This document shows positions 51,885 to 60,557 of a DNA stretch of 64,000 nt, one piece after another. The DNA is taken from NCBI RefSeq assembly GCF_003858645.1, contig NZ_RQJP01000003.1, forward strand, positions 496,001-560,000, in the 5' to 3' direction. The stretch's first letter is position 1. Each line of letters begins with the position of its first letter. The stretch is from Larkinella knui (GTDB lineage Bacteria; Bacteroidota; Bacteroidia; Cytophagales; Spirosomataceae). The notes beneath the pieces are model-generated. The model made no database searches and was not told the DNA's origin. It saw nothing but the letters and a program-made list of their open reading frames with translations. The position numbers and the translations under genes are program-made.

Positions 51885-53267
51885 ATGAAAACAACGGTTC
51901 TCTTTTTTCTTCTGCTCGCAACAAGTACCCTCATTTCTGCCGCAACCTGGCATGTTTCGGGTATAGGAAACGATGCAAACGATGGTAAAACCCCCGAAAC
52001 GGCTTTCCGGAATCTGCAAAAAGCCGCCAATTTGGTGGAACCCGGTGATGTAGTCCTGATCAGCAACGGAACGTATACCAACGCTGATCTGTCGAACGGA
52101 AGCGCCGTCCTGAACATCACCCGCTCCGGTACTTCGGACGCCTGGATAACGTGGAAAGCCCGTCCGGGACATCATCCCGAAATTCGACCGGTTGGCTGGG
52201 CAGGCATTCAGATTTCCGGCTCCTACACCATCATCGACGGCCTGCGCGTCATCGGTCACAACGATTCCATCGTGTTGCTGAAAGCCCAGGAAGACGGAAA
52301 AAAACCGACGCCTGACCCCTACTACAATACGAACGGGATTTTCTTCAATGGACGGGGCAGAAAACCGGGCGAAAAACCGCACCATCTGATTATCCGCCAT
52401 TGCGTCGTTGGGAAATGTCCCGGTGGAGGTATCGTTGGCATCGAAATCGATTATTTCACGGTCGAGGATTGCAAGGTTTTTGAAAATGCCTGGTTCATGC
52501 GCTACGGCGGCTCGGGCATAACAACGCTGAACAACTGGGCTTACGACGACGCACCGGGATACCACATCGTGATTCAGCGTAATTTTGTCTGGAACAACAA
52601 AACGCTGGTTCCCTGGGAAAAAATCGGGAAACTGAGCGACGGGAACGGCATTCTGCTAGACGTAACCGATCAGGAACAGGGTCAGGGTCCGACCAATCCC
52701 AATGCCGATGCCGTCGTAAAACCAGCCCCGAGTCAGCCGCCGGTGGCTACCGCTGGCGCTGCCAGGGCCTCAGAAAAACTCGGGCGGCCCGAATGGAAAG
52801 GGCGGGCGTTGATTGCCAATAATGTCAGTGCGTTCAATGGCGGTTCAGGAATTCACACCTTCCGCACAAAGCATGTCGATATCGTCAATAACACAACCTA
52901 CTGGAATGGTGGAATTGTGGGGTATCAGGAACTGTTTCCCAATCGGTCAGCGGACGTGGTGATTCTGAATAACATCATTGTACCCCGACCGGGCGGACAA
53001 GTAACGTCCAACAACCGCAACACCGGTATCCGCTGGGACTATAACCTGTATCCGGCCGCTCAGACGGTTTTTGCCGGAGCCAATGACATCGTTGCCGACC
53101 CTGTATTCATCGACATTCAGCCCGACCCGACAAAAGGCGATTTCCGACTGGTGAAACGGAGCCGTGCTATCAATTCAGGTAGTAGTGACATTCCCCTGGC
53201 CGATGATATTCGGGGTAAGGCCCGACCCCAACGTATCGGACGGGATCGGGGTGCGTTTGAACAGTAG
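51885..53267 (+). CDS. Secreted right-handed beta-helix protein (polysaccharide lyase-like)
   Basis: A 460-residue protein; ATG 51885 gives the signal peptide MKTTVLFFLLLATSTLISAA. The start of the mature protein (WHVSGIGNDANDGKTPETAF) is the DUF1565-type cap of parallel beta-helix proteins. Repeated strands follow (YTIIDGLRVIGHND; HLIIRHCVVGKCPGG). The end RGKARPQRIGRDRGAFEQ is a choice-of-anchor-Q-like terminus. It may be a PL9-type pectate lyase or a related enzyme; no catalytic residues assigned. Confidence 0.75.
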   Translation: MKTTVLFFLLLATSTLISAATWHVSGIGNDANDGKTPETAFRNLQKAANLVEPGDVVLISNGTYTNADLSNGSAVLNITRSGTSDAWITWKARPGHHPEIRPVGWAGIQISGSYTIIDGLRVIGHNDSIVLLKAQEDGKKPTPDPYYNTNGIFFNGRGRKPGEKPHHLIIRHCVVGKCPGGGIVGIEIDYFTVEDCKVFENAWFMRYGGSGITTLNNWAYDDAPGYHIVIQRNFVWNNKTLVPWEKIGKLSDGNGILLDVTDQEQGQGPTNPNADAVVKPAPSQPPVATAGAARASEKLGRPEWKGRALIANNVSAFNGGSGIHTFRTKHVDIVNNTTYWNGGIVGYQELFPNRSADVVILNNIIVPRPGGQVTSNNRNTGIRWDYNLYPAAQTVFAGANDIVADPVFIDIQPDPTKGDFRLVKRSRAINSGSSDIPLADDIRGKARPQRIGRDRGAFEQ

Positions 53268-53302
53268 GCGCGGATCTACTCAACTTATAAGATGGACATA
53301 CC

Positions 53303-55075
53303 ATGCTCAACTACCTGCCTATCAGTCTATTGGTATTGGTGAACGTCGCTTTTGCAAACGCTCAGACTCCACTCCTGCCCACGGAGTTGATTGCCTTCAA
53401 AACCAGTGCAAAATATTCGTCCGCATCAACGCTTACGCTGGTGGAGGTGGACGGTCAGCCGTTTACAAAAGCCTATCGGATCTCTACCCGGGACCAAACG
53501 AATAGTGATCGGTTTACGTTACGTTATTCCGTTGATTCTGTGGTTCATAAAGGGGATGTGCTGCTGTTGTCTTTTTATAGCCGGTCGCTTCAGAGCAAAA
53601 AAGAAACCGGGGAATCCTTTATTGAAATTTCGCTGGATCGGATCATTGCAGGCAAGTATTCGTGGCCCCCTTTGCTGGAGCGGGGCATGTCGTTCGGATC
53701 ATCGTGGCATTTGACCCAAATACCGTTTGTAGCGGCCCATGATGTGGCGAAGGGCGAGTTGTCACTGGTGATCCAATGTGGCCGTTTTCCGCAGCAATTC
53801 GAGCTGGGTAATTTTTCCCTGATCAACTACAAACAGTCGGCCAGCGTAGCCGATTTGCCGCGGAGTATCGTTCACTATGACGGCGACGCGCCCAATGCGC
53901 CCTGGCGCAAGGCGGCCGCCGAACGAATTGAAAAATACCGCAAAGGCAACCTGATGGTCACAGTGCTCGACGGTAGCGGCAAGCCCCTGGCTGATGCGTC
54001 GGTTGCGGTTCGCATGAAGAAAATTGCGTTCGGCTGGGGCACCGCAACGAATTCGACCTTAATTTTAGACACGCTAAATCCCGATGCAAAAACCTATCGC
54101 GATACGCTGCTGCGGTATTTTAATAAGGTGGTTTTCGAGAACGAAATGAAGTCGAAAAACTGGGAAAGGGCAAACCACGACCAGACGAAAAAAGCGGCCG
54201 GCTGGTTTCGGGCGCATGGTATTCCGGTACGTGGTCACGTCATGGTTTGGCCATCCTGGCAGCACTCTCCCCACCTGATCCAATTCAGGCAGGATACGGC
54301 GGCTTTGGGCGCGTTTATCATGAATCAGATTGCGGAACAAACAACCGTAATGAATGGCCAGTTTACGGAATGGGATGTGGTCAACGAACCCTACGCCCAC
54401 CACGCAATTATGGATTCCCTGGGCGGCAAAGCCGTTATGGCTGACTGGTTTAAAGCCGCCCGAAAAAACGCCCCGGGCGTGAAATTATTCCTGAACGAAT
54501 ACACCATGTTTCATGCGGATGGCGCAGGTAGCGACAGTTTTTACAACCATATAAAATTCCTTCAGGAGCAGAACGCGCCCCTTGATGGAATCGGTGAACA
54601 GGGCCACATTGGCGGAACACCACCCGGTATCGACCTTGTCCTGAAACGGCTGGATCATTTTGCCGGATTTGGCCTGCCTATTCAGATCAGTGAATTCGAT
54701 ATTACCAGCGATGACGACGATTTTAAAGCACGCTATTTAGGCGATTTTATGACGGCAATTTTTAGTCACCCGGCCACCACGGGCTTCATGCAATGGGGTT
54801 TCTGGGAAAAAGCGCACTGGATCCCAGCGGGGGCTTTGTGGGATAAAAACTGGAAACTACGCGCTCACGGCAAGGTATTTACCAATCTCGTATCCAACGT
54901 CTGGACAACAAATGCCAGGGGTACATCCGGGAAAAATGGACAGTTCGCAGTTCGGGGCTTCAAGGGCGAGTATGAGATCATTGTCAGGAAAGGGAACCGA
55001 CAAGTTATTCAACGGACGGTTCTTGCTTCTGATGGGCAAGGGGTTACGGTTCGGTTAGGTGATTCGAAACCTTAA
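53303..55075 (+). CDS. Endo-1,4-beta-xylanase, GH10
   Basis: A 590-residue secreted enzyme. A signal peptide (LPISLLVLVNVAFANAQ) is followed by a carbohydrate-binding-like region to about 200 and a GH10 barrel. The acid/base Glu is at about 362 in WDVVNEPYAHH; the nucleophile Glu is at about 464 in IQISEFDITSDD. Also GIGEQGHIGG and FMQWGFWEKAHWIP, all typical of GH10. It cuts the xylan backbone. It follows the beta-helix gene by 35 bases, so they may be coexpressed. Confidence 0.92.
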   Translation: MLNYLPISLLVLVNVAFANAQTPLLPTELIAFKTSAKYSSASTLTLVEVDGQPFTKAYRISTRDQTNSDRFTLRYSVDSVVHKGDVLLLSFYSRSLQSKKETGESFIEISLDRIIAGKYSWPPLLERGMSFGSSWHLTQIPFVAAHDVAKGELSLVIQCGRFPQQFELGNFSLINYKQSASVADLPRSIVHYDGDAPNAPWRKAAAERIEKYRKGNLMVTVLDGSGKPLADASVAVRMKKIAFGWGTATNSTLILDTLNPDAKTYRDTLLRYFNKVVFENEMKSKNWERANHDQTKKAAGWFRAHGIPVRGHVMVWPSWQHSPHLIQFRQDTAALGAFIMNQIAEQTTVMNGQFTEWDVVNEPYAHHAIMDSLGGKAVMADWFKAARKNAPGVKLFLNEYTMFHADGAGSDSFYNHIKFLQEQNAPLDGIGEQGHIGGTPPGIDLVLKRLDHFAGFGLPIQISEFDITSDDDDFKARYLGDFMTAIFSHPATTGFMQWGFWEKAHWIPAGALWDKNWKLRAHGKVFTNLVSNVWTTNARGTSGKNGQFAVRGFKGEYEIIVRKGNRQVIQRTVLASDGQGVTVRLGDSKP

Positions 55076-55089
55076 AACAGTCTCGATCT

Positions 55090-55845
55090 ATGAAAATTCT
55101 GCTTCCATCCTTCATTGGTCTGCTGATCCGGGTTGGACAGTTGTGTGCTCAGGACGTATTGATTGTTGCCGATGAAATTCCGGCCATGGAGGTGCTGGCT
55201 CGTAGAATGCAACAGCGGGAAGGCCTGACTTCTAAAATTGTGACGCAGACCAACCTGCCCGCAACCCTGGCCAACTTCCGGGCGGTTATTGTCTACATCC
55301 ACCAGGATCTGGACTCGATACCCGAAAAGGCGTTTGTCAGCTACACCCAAAAAGGAGGCAAGCTACTTTGTCTGCATCACTCCATTAGTTCGGCAAAACG
55401 GAAAAACAAGTTGTGGTTTTCGTTTCTGGGTATTGATCTGCCCAAAAAAGACGCATCGGAAGGCGGCTACCAATACGTGGGCGATGTGGATATGGCGGTC
55501 GTCAATCTGGCTCCTCAGCACTTCATTACCACGCACAAGATCACGTATCCCGAGCTGATTGCGTACACGCAGGAAGGCGAGCCAAAAGGCAAACCGGTTC
55601 CAGGCTTTGTTCTGTCCAAAACAGAGGGCTTCCTGAACCACCAGTTCCTTAGCCCCCGAACCCGTTTGCTGGGTTTTAAATTTACGGATGCCTCCGGACA
55701 GGTATGGATGCAGGACCGTTCGGCCTGGTGTATGCCCGTCGGGAAAGGATGGCTATTCTACAGTCAGCCGGGACACGCGGTCAGTGATTTCGACAATCCC
55801 ATCTATACCCAACTCATTGCGAATGCCATTCTCTTTACACCCTGA
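55090..55845 (+). CDS. Exported ThuA-like protein
   Basis: A 251-residue protein with a signal peptide (LLPSFIGLLIRVGQLCAQ) and a ThuA/glutamine-amidotransferase-like fold (VLIVADEIPAMEVLARRMQQ; KGGKLLCLHHSISSAKRKNK; GWLFYSQPGHAVSDF). The family is common in Bacteroidota polysaccharide loci, with no firm activity. It starts 14 bases after the xylanase stop. Confidence 0.8.
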   Translation: MKILLPSFIGLLIRVGQLCAQDVLIVADEIPAMEVLARRMQQREGLTSKIVTQTNLPATLANFRAVIVYIHQDLDSIPEKAFVSYTQKGGKLLCLHHSISSAKRKNKLWFSFLGIDLPKKDASEGGYQYVGDVDMAVVNLAPQHFITTHKITYPELIAYTQEGEPKGKPVPGFVLSKTEGFLNHQFLSPRTRLLGFKFTDASGQVWMQDRSAWCMPVGKGWLFYSQPGHAVSDFDNPIYTQLIANAILFTP

Positions 55846-55884
55846 CTGATACCGCCCATTCAAAAGTCATTCCCGGTAGCTCAT

Positions 55885-57984
55885 ATGCGCATCAACTTTT
55901 TTGCACTTCATTTCGCACTTCCGTTTCTCCTGATCCTGTCGGACCAGGTAGTATCTCAACCGTTGCAAAGTTGCCGGGCCACGCTGAACAATGATACGCT
56001 GGTACTCGAAAACAACCTCATTGCCCGGCGATTCCGCTGGAACAACGGCCAGTTGATTACCCTGAATCTGACCGATAAGAAACGAAAACAAACCTGGGAT
56101 TGGGTTAGCAAAGACCCCGACTACGCGTTTCCCGGCCATGCAACCCCGTCTGGCAAAGGTGAGCTGGCAACCCGGCAGATCCAGCGTCAGCCCAACCAGA
56201 CCGATCACCTGGAAGTTAGCGTAACCACCCGGCTCGGCACGCTGGATGTTCGACGGGTGTTCCGGATTTATCCTGACCTGGGTACGCTGAGTTGTACGTT
56301 CTACCTACGCGGCAAACCGTCGGACGAGTGGCAACAGGCCGCTGGTCAGGCCGCTGCCGGGCTGGATTTCAAGAACATCGAGTCGCAGGCCGATCTAAAC
56401 AAACGTACCGCTACCGTGCCGGCGATGGACAGGCTGGCACTGGCGGGTAATCACTGGCGGGCGCGGGCCGTCGAATTTGCCGACATGACCGACCGCAACA
56501 ATACGCTGGTTACTGAAGTGCCTTACAATCTGTACCGTCAGCCGGGTTTTCTGAAAGGGAACCTGTTGTGGCTGACCGACGGGCTGACCGGTTCTTCTCT
56601 GTTCGTGCTGAAAGAATCGCCTGTTTCCGTCATTCAACTGGCCAATCCCGGTTTCGATTTTCTGGTTAAAAATGGCAGCGTTCAAACCGTAGGCGCAGGT
56701 ATTCTGCCGACAGACCTATCGGAAACGGATTGGGTGAGGGGCTATGGCTATACGCTCGGGCTGGGTGGGGCAACGGAACTGGAAGGGCTGCGCACCTTGC
56801 GTAGCTATCAGGATGCCCATCGCCCCCGCCGGGCCGACCGCGACGAAATGATCCTGATGAATACCTGGGGCGACCGCAACAAAGACACAAAGATCAGGGA
56901 GCAGTTTATCATTACCGAGTTGCAGAAAGCGGCCCAGCTGGGAATTACCCGGTTTCAGATCGACGATGGCTGGGAATGGGGCAAGTCGGTCAATTCGGCA
57001 ACGCCGGGCGGCAGCAGCCAGGATATCTGGAAAAATCCGAAGTACTGGACCCCCGATCCTGACCGGTTTCCCAATGGCCTGAAACCCGTTATCGACGCAG
57101 CCAAAAAACTGAATATCGAGTTGGGCTTGTGGTTCAGCCCGAGTGTGGATAGCAGTTTTAAGCACTGGGACAACGACGCCCAGACACTTATCGGGCTTTA
57201 TAAGCAATACGGTATTCGCACGTTCAAAATCGACCTCGTTCAGATCAATGACAAAACCGCCGAAGTGAATTTCCGCAAATTTCTCGATACCGTTCTGGCT
57301 GCAACCAACTATGAGGTGATTTTCAATATGGACGTAACGGCGGGTCGGCGCAACGGGTATCATTTCATGAATGAATACGGCAACCTGTTTCTGGAAAACC
57401 GCTACACCGACTGGACCAACTATTATCCGTACTGGACGTTGCGTAACCTCTGGAATCTGTCGAAATACGTACCGCCCCAGAACCTCCAAATCGAGTTTCT
57501 GAACAAGTGGCGAAATGCCGATAAGTACCCGCCCGGCGACCGTTTTGCCCCGGCCAATTATTCATTCGATTATCTGTTTGCCATTACGATGATGGCCCAG
57601 CCGCTGGCCTGGTTTGAGGCCACGGGCTTGCCTGCCGAAGCCTTCCGGACGGCAAAACTCATTCAGACCTACCGGACGAATCAGACCCGGATTCATGCCG
57701 GGCACATCCTTCCCATCGGTGACGAACCCAGCGGGAAAGGCTGGACCGGATTTCAGTCGGTTGTGACGGACCAGGACGGTTTTCTGCTGATTTTCCGGGA
57801 AGATACGCCCTTCACGAAGGCGGTGATCAGAACGTGGTTGCCAGCGGGCAAACGCGTGAGTCTACAACCGATGGCCGGAGCCGGGAAAGCCGTTGAACAA
57901 ATCGTAGCCCAAGCGGGTAAATTGTTGATAACCCTGCCTTCTGCCAATAACTTTGCCTTGTACCGGTACACGGTTTTGAAGTAA
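55885..57984 (+). CDS. Alpha-galactosidase-like glycoside hydrolase (GH36/GH27 clan)
   Basis: A 699-residue protein with a signal peptide (FFALHFALPFLLILSDQVVS). The barrel has ITRFQIDDGWEWGK, then LGLWFSPSVDSSFK, and the candidate nucleophile Asp at about 450 in RTFKIDLVQIND. NMDVTAGRRNGYHFMNEYG holds further active-site candidates. It lies after the ThuA gene in the same direction. Sugar specificity is probably alpha-galactoside, not proven. Confidence 0.78.
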   Translation: MRINFFALHFALPFLLILSDQVVSQPLQSCRATLNNDTLVLENNLIARRFRWNNGQLITLNLTDKKRKQTWDWVSKDPDYAFPGHATPSGKGELATRQIQRQPNQTDHLEVSVTTRLGTLDVRRVFRIYPDLGTLSCTFYLRGKPSDEWQQAAGQAAAGLDFKNIESQADLNKRTATVPAMDRLALAGNHWRARAVEFADMTDRNNTLVTEVPYNLYRQPGFLKGNLLWLTDGLTGSSLFVLKESPVSVIQLANPGFDFLVKNGSVQTVGAGILPTDLSETDWVRGYGYTLGLGGATELEGLRTLRSYQDAHRPRRADRDEMILMNTWGDRNKDTKIREQFIITELQKAAQLGITRFQIDDGWEWGKSVNSATPGGSSQDIWKNPKYWTPDPDRFPNGLKPVIDAAKKLNIELGLWFSPSVDSSFKHWDNDAQTLIGLYKQYGIRTFKIDLVQINDKTAEVNFRKFLDTVLAATNYEVIFNMDVTAGRRNGYHFMNEYGNLFLENRYTDWTNYYPYWTLRNLWNLSKYVPPQNLQIEFLNKWRNADKYPPGDRFAPANYSFDYLFAITMMAQPLAWFEATGLPAEAFRTAKLIQTYRTNQTRIHAGHILPIGDEPSGKGWTGFQSVVTDQDGFLLIFREDTPFTKAVIRTWLPAGKRVSLQPMAGAGKAVEQIVAQAGKLLITLPSANNFALYRYTVLK

Positions 57985-58029
57985 GGATACAGGTGTGCTA
58001 ACCAACCGATACGTTTTTTCTACACGACG

Positions 58030-58617
58030 ATGCAACAGGATTGGACAACCATGCGGACGGCCTTTGATCAGCTAGTTCCCCTGCCTGATGGGATTTGGGA
58101 AGCGGTTTTGGCCGTTGCACATCCGGCTTTGTATCAAAAAAAGAAAATTCTGCTGGAACCGGGCCAGATTTGCGACCGAATGCTGTTCATCCATCAGGGT
58201 GCTATGCGGTCCTATCGCATCCAGGAGGGGCTCGATATTACCTATTTCTTTTTCTTCCCTGATTTATTCGCATTTGCCACGGATTTCGCCAGTTTCAAAA
58301 CCGACCAGCCGACCCATTATTACCTGGAATGCATCGACGATTGCCGGGTTACGATGTTCCATCGTTCGGATATCTTTGCCTTATATGAACGCTATCCGGA
58401 GATGCAGAAATTTGGGCGGTTAATGGCTGAATACGCTTATTTGATGATGGACCGGCGAATGAGCCATTTTCAGTTTCATAATCTGGAAACCCGTTATCTG
58501 GCCTTACTACAGGAGGAACCAGCTCTGCTCCAGCGAGTGCCTCAACACCTGATTGCCACCTATCTGGGCGTGACACCTGAGAGCTTAAGCCGAATTAAAC
58601 AGCAGGTGGTCCGTTAA
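58030..58617 (+). CDS. Crp/Fnr-family transcription regulator
   Basis: A 195-residue protein. A cyclic-nucleotide-binding-like domain spans residues about 30-125 (KKKILLEPGQICDRMLFIHQ; GAMRSYRIQEG). A C-terminal helix-turn-helix is seen at LIATYLGVTPESLSRIKQQ. It lacks the Arg-Ser pair needed for clear cAMP binding, like many Bacteroidota members. It may not regulate the neighbouring sugar genes. Confidence 0.85.
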   Translation: MQQDWTTMRTAFDQLVPLPDGIWEAVLAVAHPALYQKKKILLEPGQICDRMLFIHQGAMRSYRIQEGLDITYFFFFPDLFAFATDFASFKTDQPTHYYLECIDDCRVTMFHRSDIFALYERYPEMQKFGRLMAEYAYLMMDRRMSHFQFHNLETRYLALLQEEPALLQRVPQHLIATYLGVTPESLSRIKQQVVR

Positions 58618-58716
58618 AAAAAATAGATCCGTTCGCTTCTTATCCTACATCAATGCACCGGTTTTGAGGGCAGACTACTTTTGTATCAGTCATTTACAAT
58701 TAAACGGATACAGAAA

Positions 58717-58947
58717 ATGAAAACAGCCCAACTTCGAACGTTAACGCGGTGGATTCATCTGCTTGGTGCAGCAGCCATTGGTATTTATGTCTACGCGCCC
58801 TGGCATACCATCCGTTGGTTTACCCTACTGATGCAGATCCTGGTGATACCAGCCCTGAGCCTGACTGGCCTTTGGTTGTGGAAAGGGCATTTACTGCGCC
58901 GAAAAAAAGATACCCGTTCATTTCCAGTTCACACCTTTCATTCATAG
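58717..58947 (+). CDS. Small two-helix membrane protein
   Basis: 76 residues from ATG 58717 (MKTAQLRTLTRWIHLLGAAA). Two hydrophobic segments are followed by a basic tail (KGHLLRRKKDTRS). Such proteins often accompany SnoaL-like genes in Bacteroidota. Function unknown. Confidence 0.65.
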   Translation: MKTAQLRTLTRWIHLLGAAAIGIYVYAPWHTIRWFTLLMQILVIPALSLTGLWLWKGHLLRRKKDTRSFPVHTFHS

Positions 58948-58951
58948 CCCC

Positions 58952-59404
58952 ATGTATCATACCCTTGTCAAAAGACGGGCCCTCCAAAGTTTCGGGCATT
59001 TAAATCGGGGAGACTATGAAACGGTACTCAAAAGTATTTCTCCGTCCATCACGCACACTTTCAGTGGACATCATGCATTGGGTGGCACACGTCATAGTAT
59101 TGGGGCCATGCGCCAGTGGTTCCAGCGCCTGTTCCGGCTTTCCCCGGGGCTGGCTTTCGAAATTCAGAACGTGGCCGTCAGCGGCTGGCCCTGGAACACA
59201 ACCATCGCCGTGGAGTGGATCGACCGGGCTACCCCCGCCGATGGATCGGACTACGTGAACGAAGGCGTACACGTCATAAAAATGCGTTGGGGCAAAGTTG
59301 TTTATTTACATGCCTACCTGGATACTGCCTTGACCGTTGCCATGTGTGAACGGCTGACAGCTTATGGGATGGCAGAAGCAGCAGCCCCGCCCATTGAGGA
59401 CTGA
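58952..59404 (+). CDS. SnoaL/NTF2-like protein
   Basis: 150 residues with the cone-shaped NTF2-like fold: an N-terminal helix pair (LQSFGHLNRGDYETVLKSIS), then IGAMRQWFQRLFRLSPGLAF, and late strands VHVIKMRWGKVVYLHAYLD. Members are ester-cyclases or ligand binders. It starts four bases after the small membrane gene, so they are probably one unit with it and perhaps with the Crp-type gene. Confidence 0.8.
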   Translation: MYHTLVKRRALQSFGHLNRGDYETVLKSISPSITHTFSGHHALGGTRHSIGAMRQWFQRLFRLSPGLAFEIQNVAVSGWPWNTTIAVEWIDRATPADGSDYVNEGVHVIKMRWGKVVYLHAYLDTALTVAMCERLTAYGMAEAAAPPIED

Positions 59405-59472
59405 CATTTCGGACAGCGTCAGGTACTTACAGGAATCCTGTTGTAGGGCTCTGTGGCACCTGATTTCTGGCC

Positions 59473-60396
59473 CTAATTCCGGTTTAAATCTCCCCGATGA
59501 ATTCCTTCACTCTTCCTGTAAGCAGCGGGCGAAATGCCCATTTGTTTTTTGAACAGTCTCGAAAAGTAGAATGGATCGTCGATGCCCAGTTGAGAGGCTA
59601 CTTCATTGATGCGTAAATCGCTGAAATGAAGTAGCTGACAAGCTTTTTGGATTCGGAGGTGGTTAAAATACTCCATGGGCGAATAACCGGTGTCCTGCCT
59701 GAACTTTCGGGAGAAAAACGAGGTAGACAGGTTGACAAATTGAGCAATATTATCCAGTGTCACCGCGGTCGACAGGTTATTCTGCATATAGAGTATGGCC
59801 CTGTTTGTCGGCGTGACGGTGCTGCTGGCATGGATTTCCTTCTGAAAGTTTTCCGGCAAAATAAACGAGGCCAGGAAAAACGGAAGGGTCAGGTTCGCAA
59901 ACAGCAGGTTCGAGGTACTGTAGCCCTTCAAAAACGTATCGAACATCTGATCGAATAAGGCAATGCGATCATCGGAATACGGCACACGGACGGCCTGCGG
60001 GCCCTGGTCACGCTCTTCCATAATCGCACGCACAACGTCGTGACAATGCGTACCACGGAAGTGAAACCAGTAAATCGTCCAGGGATTATCGGCATCTGCA
60101 CCGTAGGTATGCGGTTTTCCGGGCGAAATGGCGAACACTTCCCCCGCCTGTATGATGATCCGGTTGGTCCCCAGTTGAAGCCATCCCTGCCCATCGGTAC
60201 AGTACAGCAGAATCACCTGCGAAATACCAGCCGGACGCTGGTAATAGTGGTATAGTGCTTTCGGATAAAAACCCATCCGGGTAATATAGAGACTGCTGAT
60301 CAGCGGCATCGACAGACATTTTTCGATGGTTTCCTTCGGAACCTCAATGATCCGCTCCCCGGCGAATCCACTGCTTTTTCGGGTTAATGGGCTCAT
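59473..60396 (-). CDS. AraC-family regulator with cupin sensor domain
   Basis: 307 residues. An AraC-type cupin (residues about 20-160; GQGWLQLGTNRIIIQAGEVF, WTIYWFHFRGTHCHD) senses a sugar or similar ligand. A double helix-turn-helix lies at the end (TLDNIAQFVNLSTSFFSRKF; EVASQLGIDDPFYFSRLFKK). It is divergent from the alpha-galactosidase gene over a 160-bp region that should hold both promoters, so it is the likely regulator of that gene and those after it. Confidence 0.88.
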   Translation of the reverse strand: MSPLTRKSSGFAGERIIEVPKETIEKCLSMPLISSLYITRMGFYPKALYHYYQRPAGISQVILLYCTDGQGWLQLGTNRIIIQAGEVFAISPGKPHTYGADADNPWTIYWFHFRGTHCHDVVRAIMEERDQGPQAVRVPYSDDRIALFDQMFDTFLKGYSTSNLLFANLTLPFFLASFILPENFQKEIHASSTVTPTNRAILYMQNNLSTAVTLDNIAQFVNLSTSFFSRKFRQDTGYSPMEYFNHLRIQKACQLLHFSDLRINEVASQLGIDDPFYFSRLFKKQMGISPAAYRKSEGIHRGDLNRN

Positions 60397-60557
60397 TCAA
60401 TCAGGCTTAATCGATAAAATGATTCAAAGATAAAATAATCCATGTTTATGCTAAAATACTACATCTGCTTCTTCTTGGAAAAACCGAGTTTTGTTCATGT
60501 TAAATGCAATTTAATACCGCCGGTTTATACGCCACCGCTGACATCAAATGGCCTTTT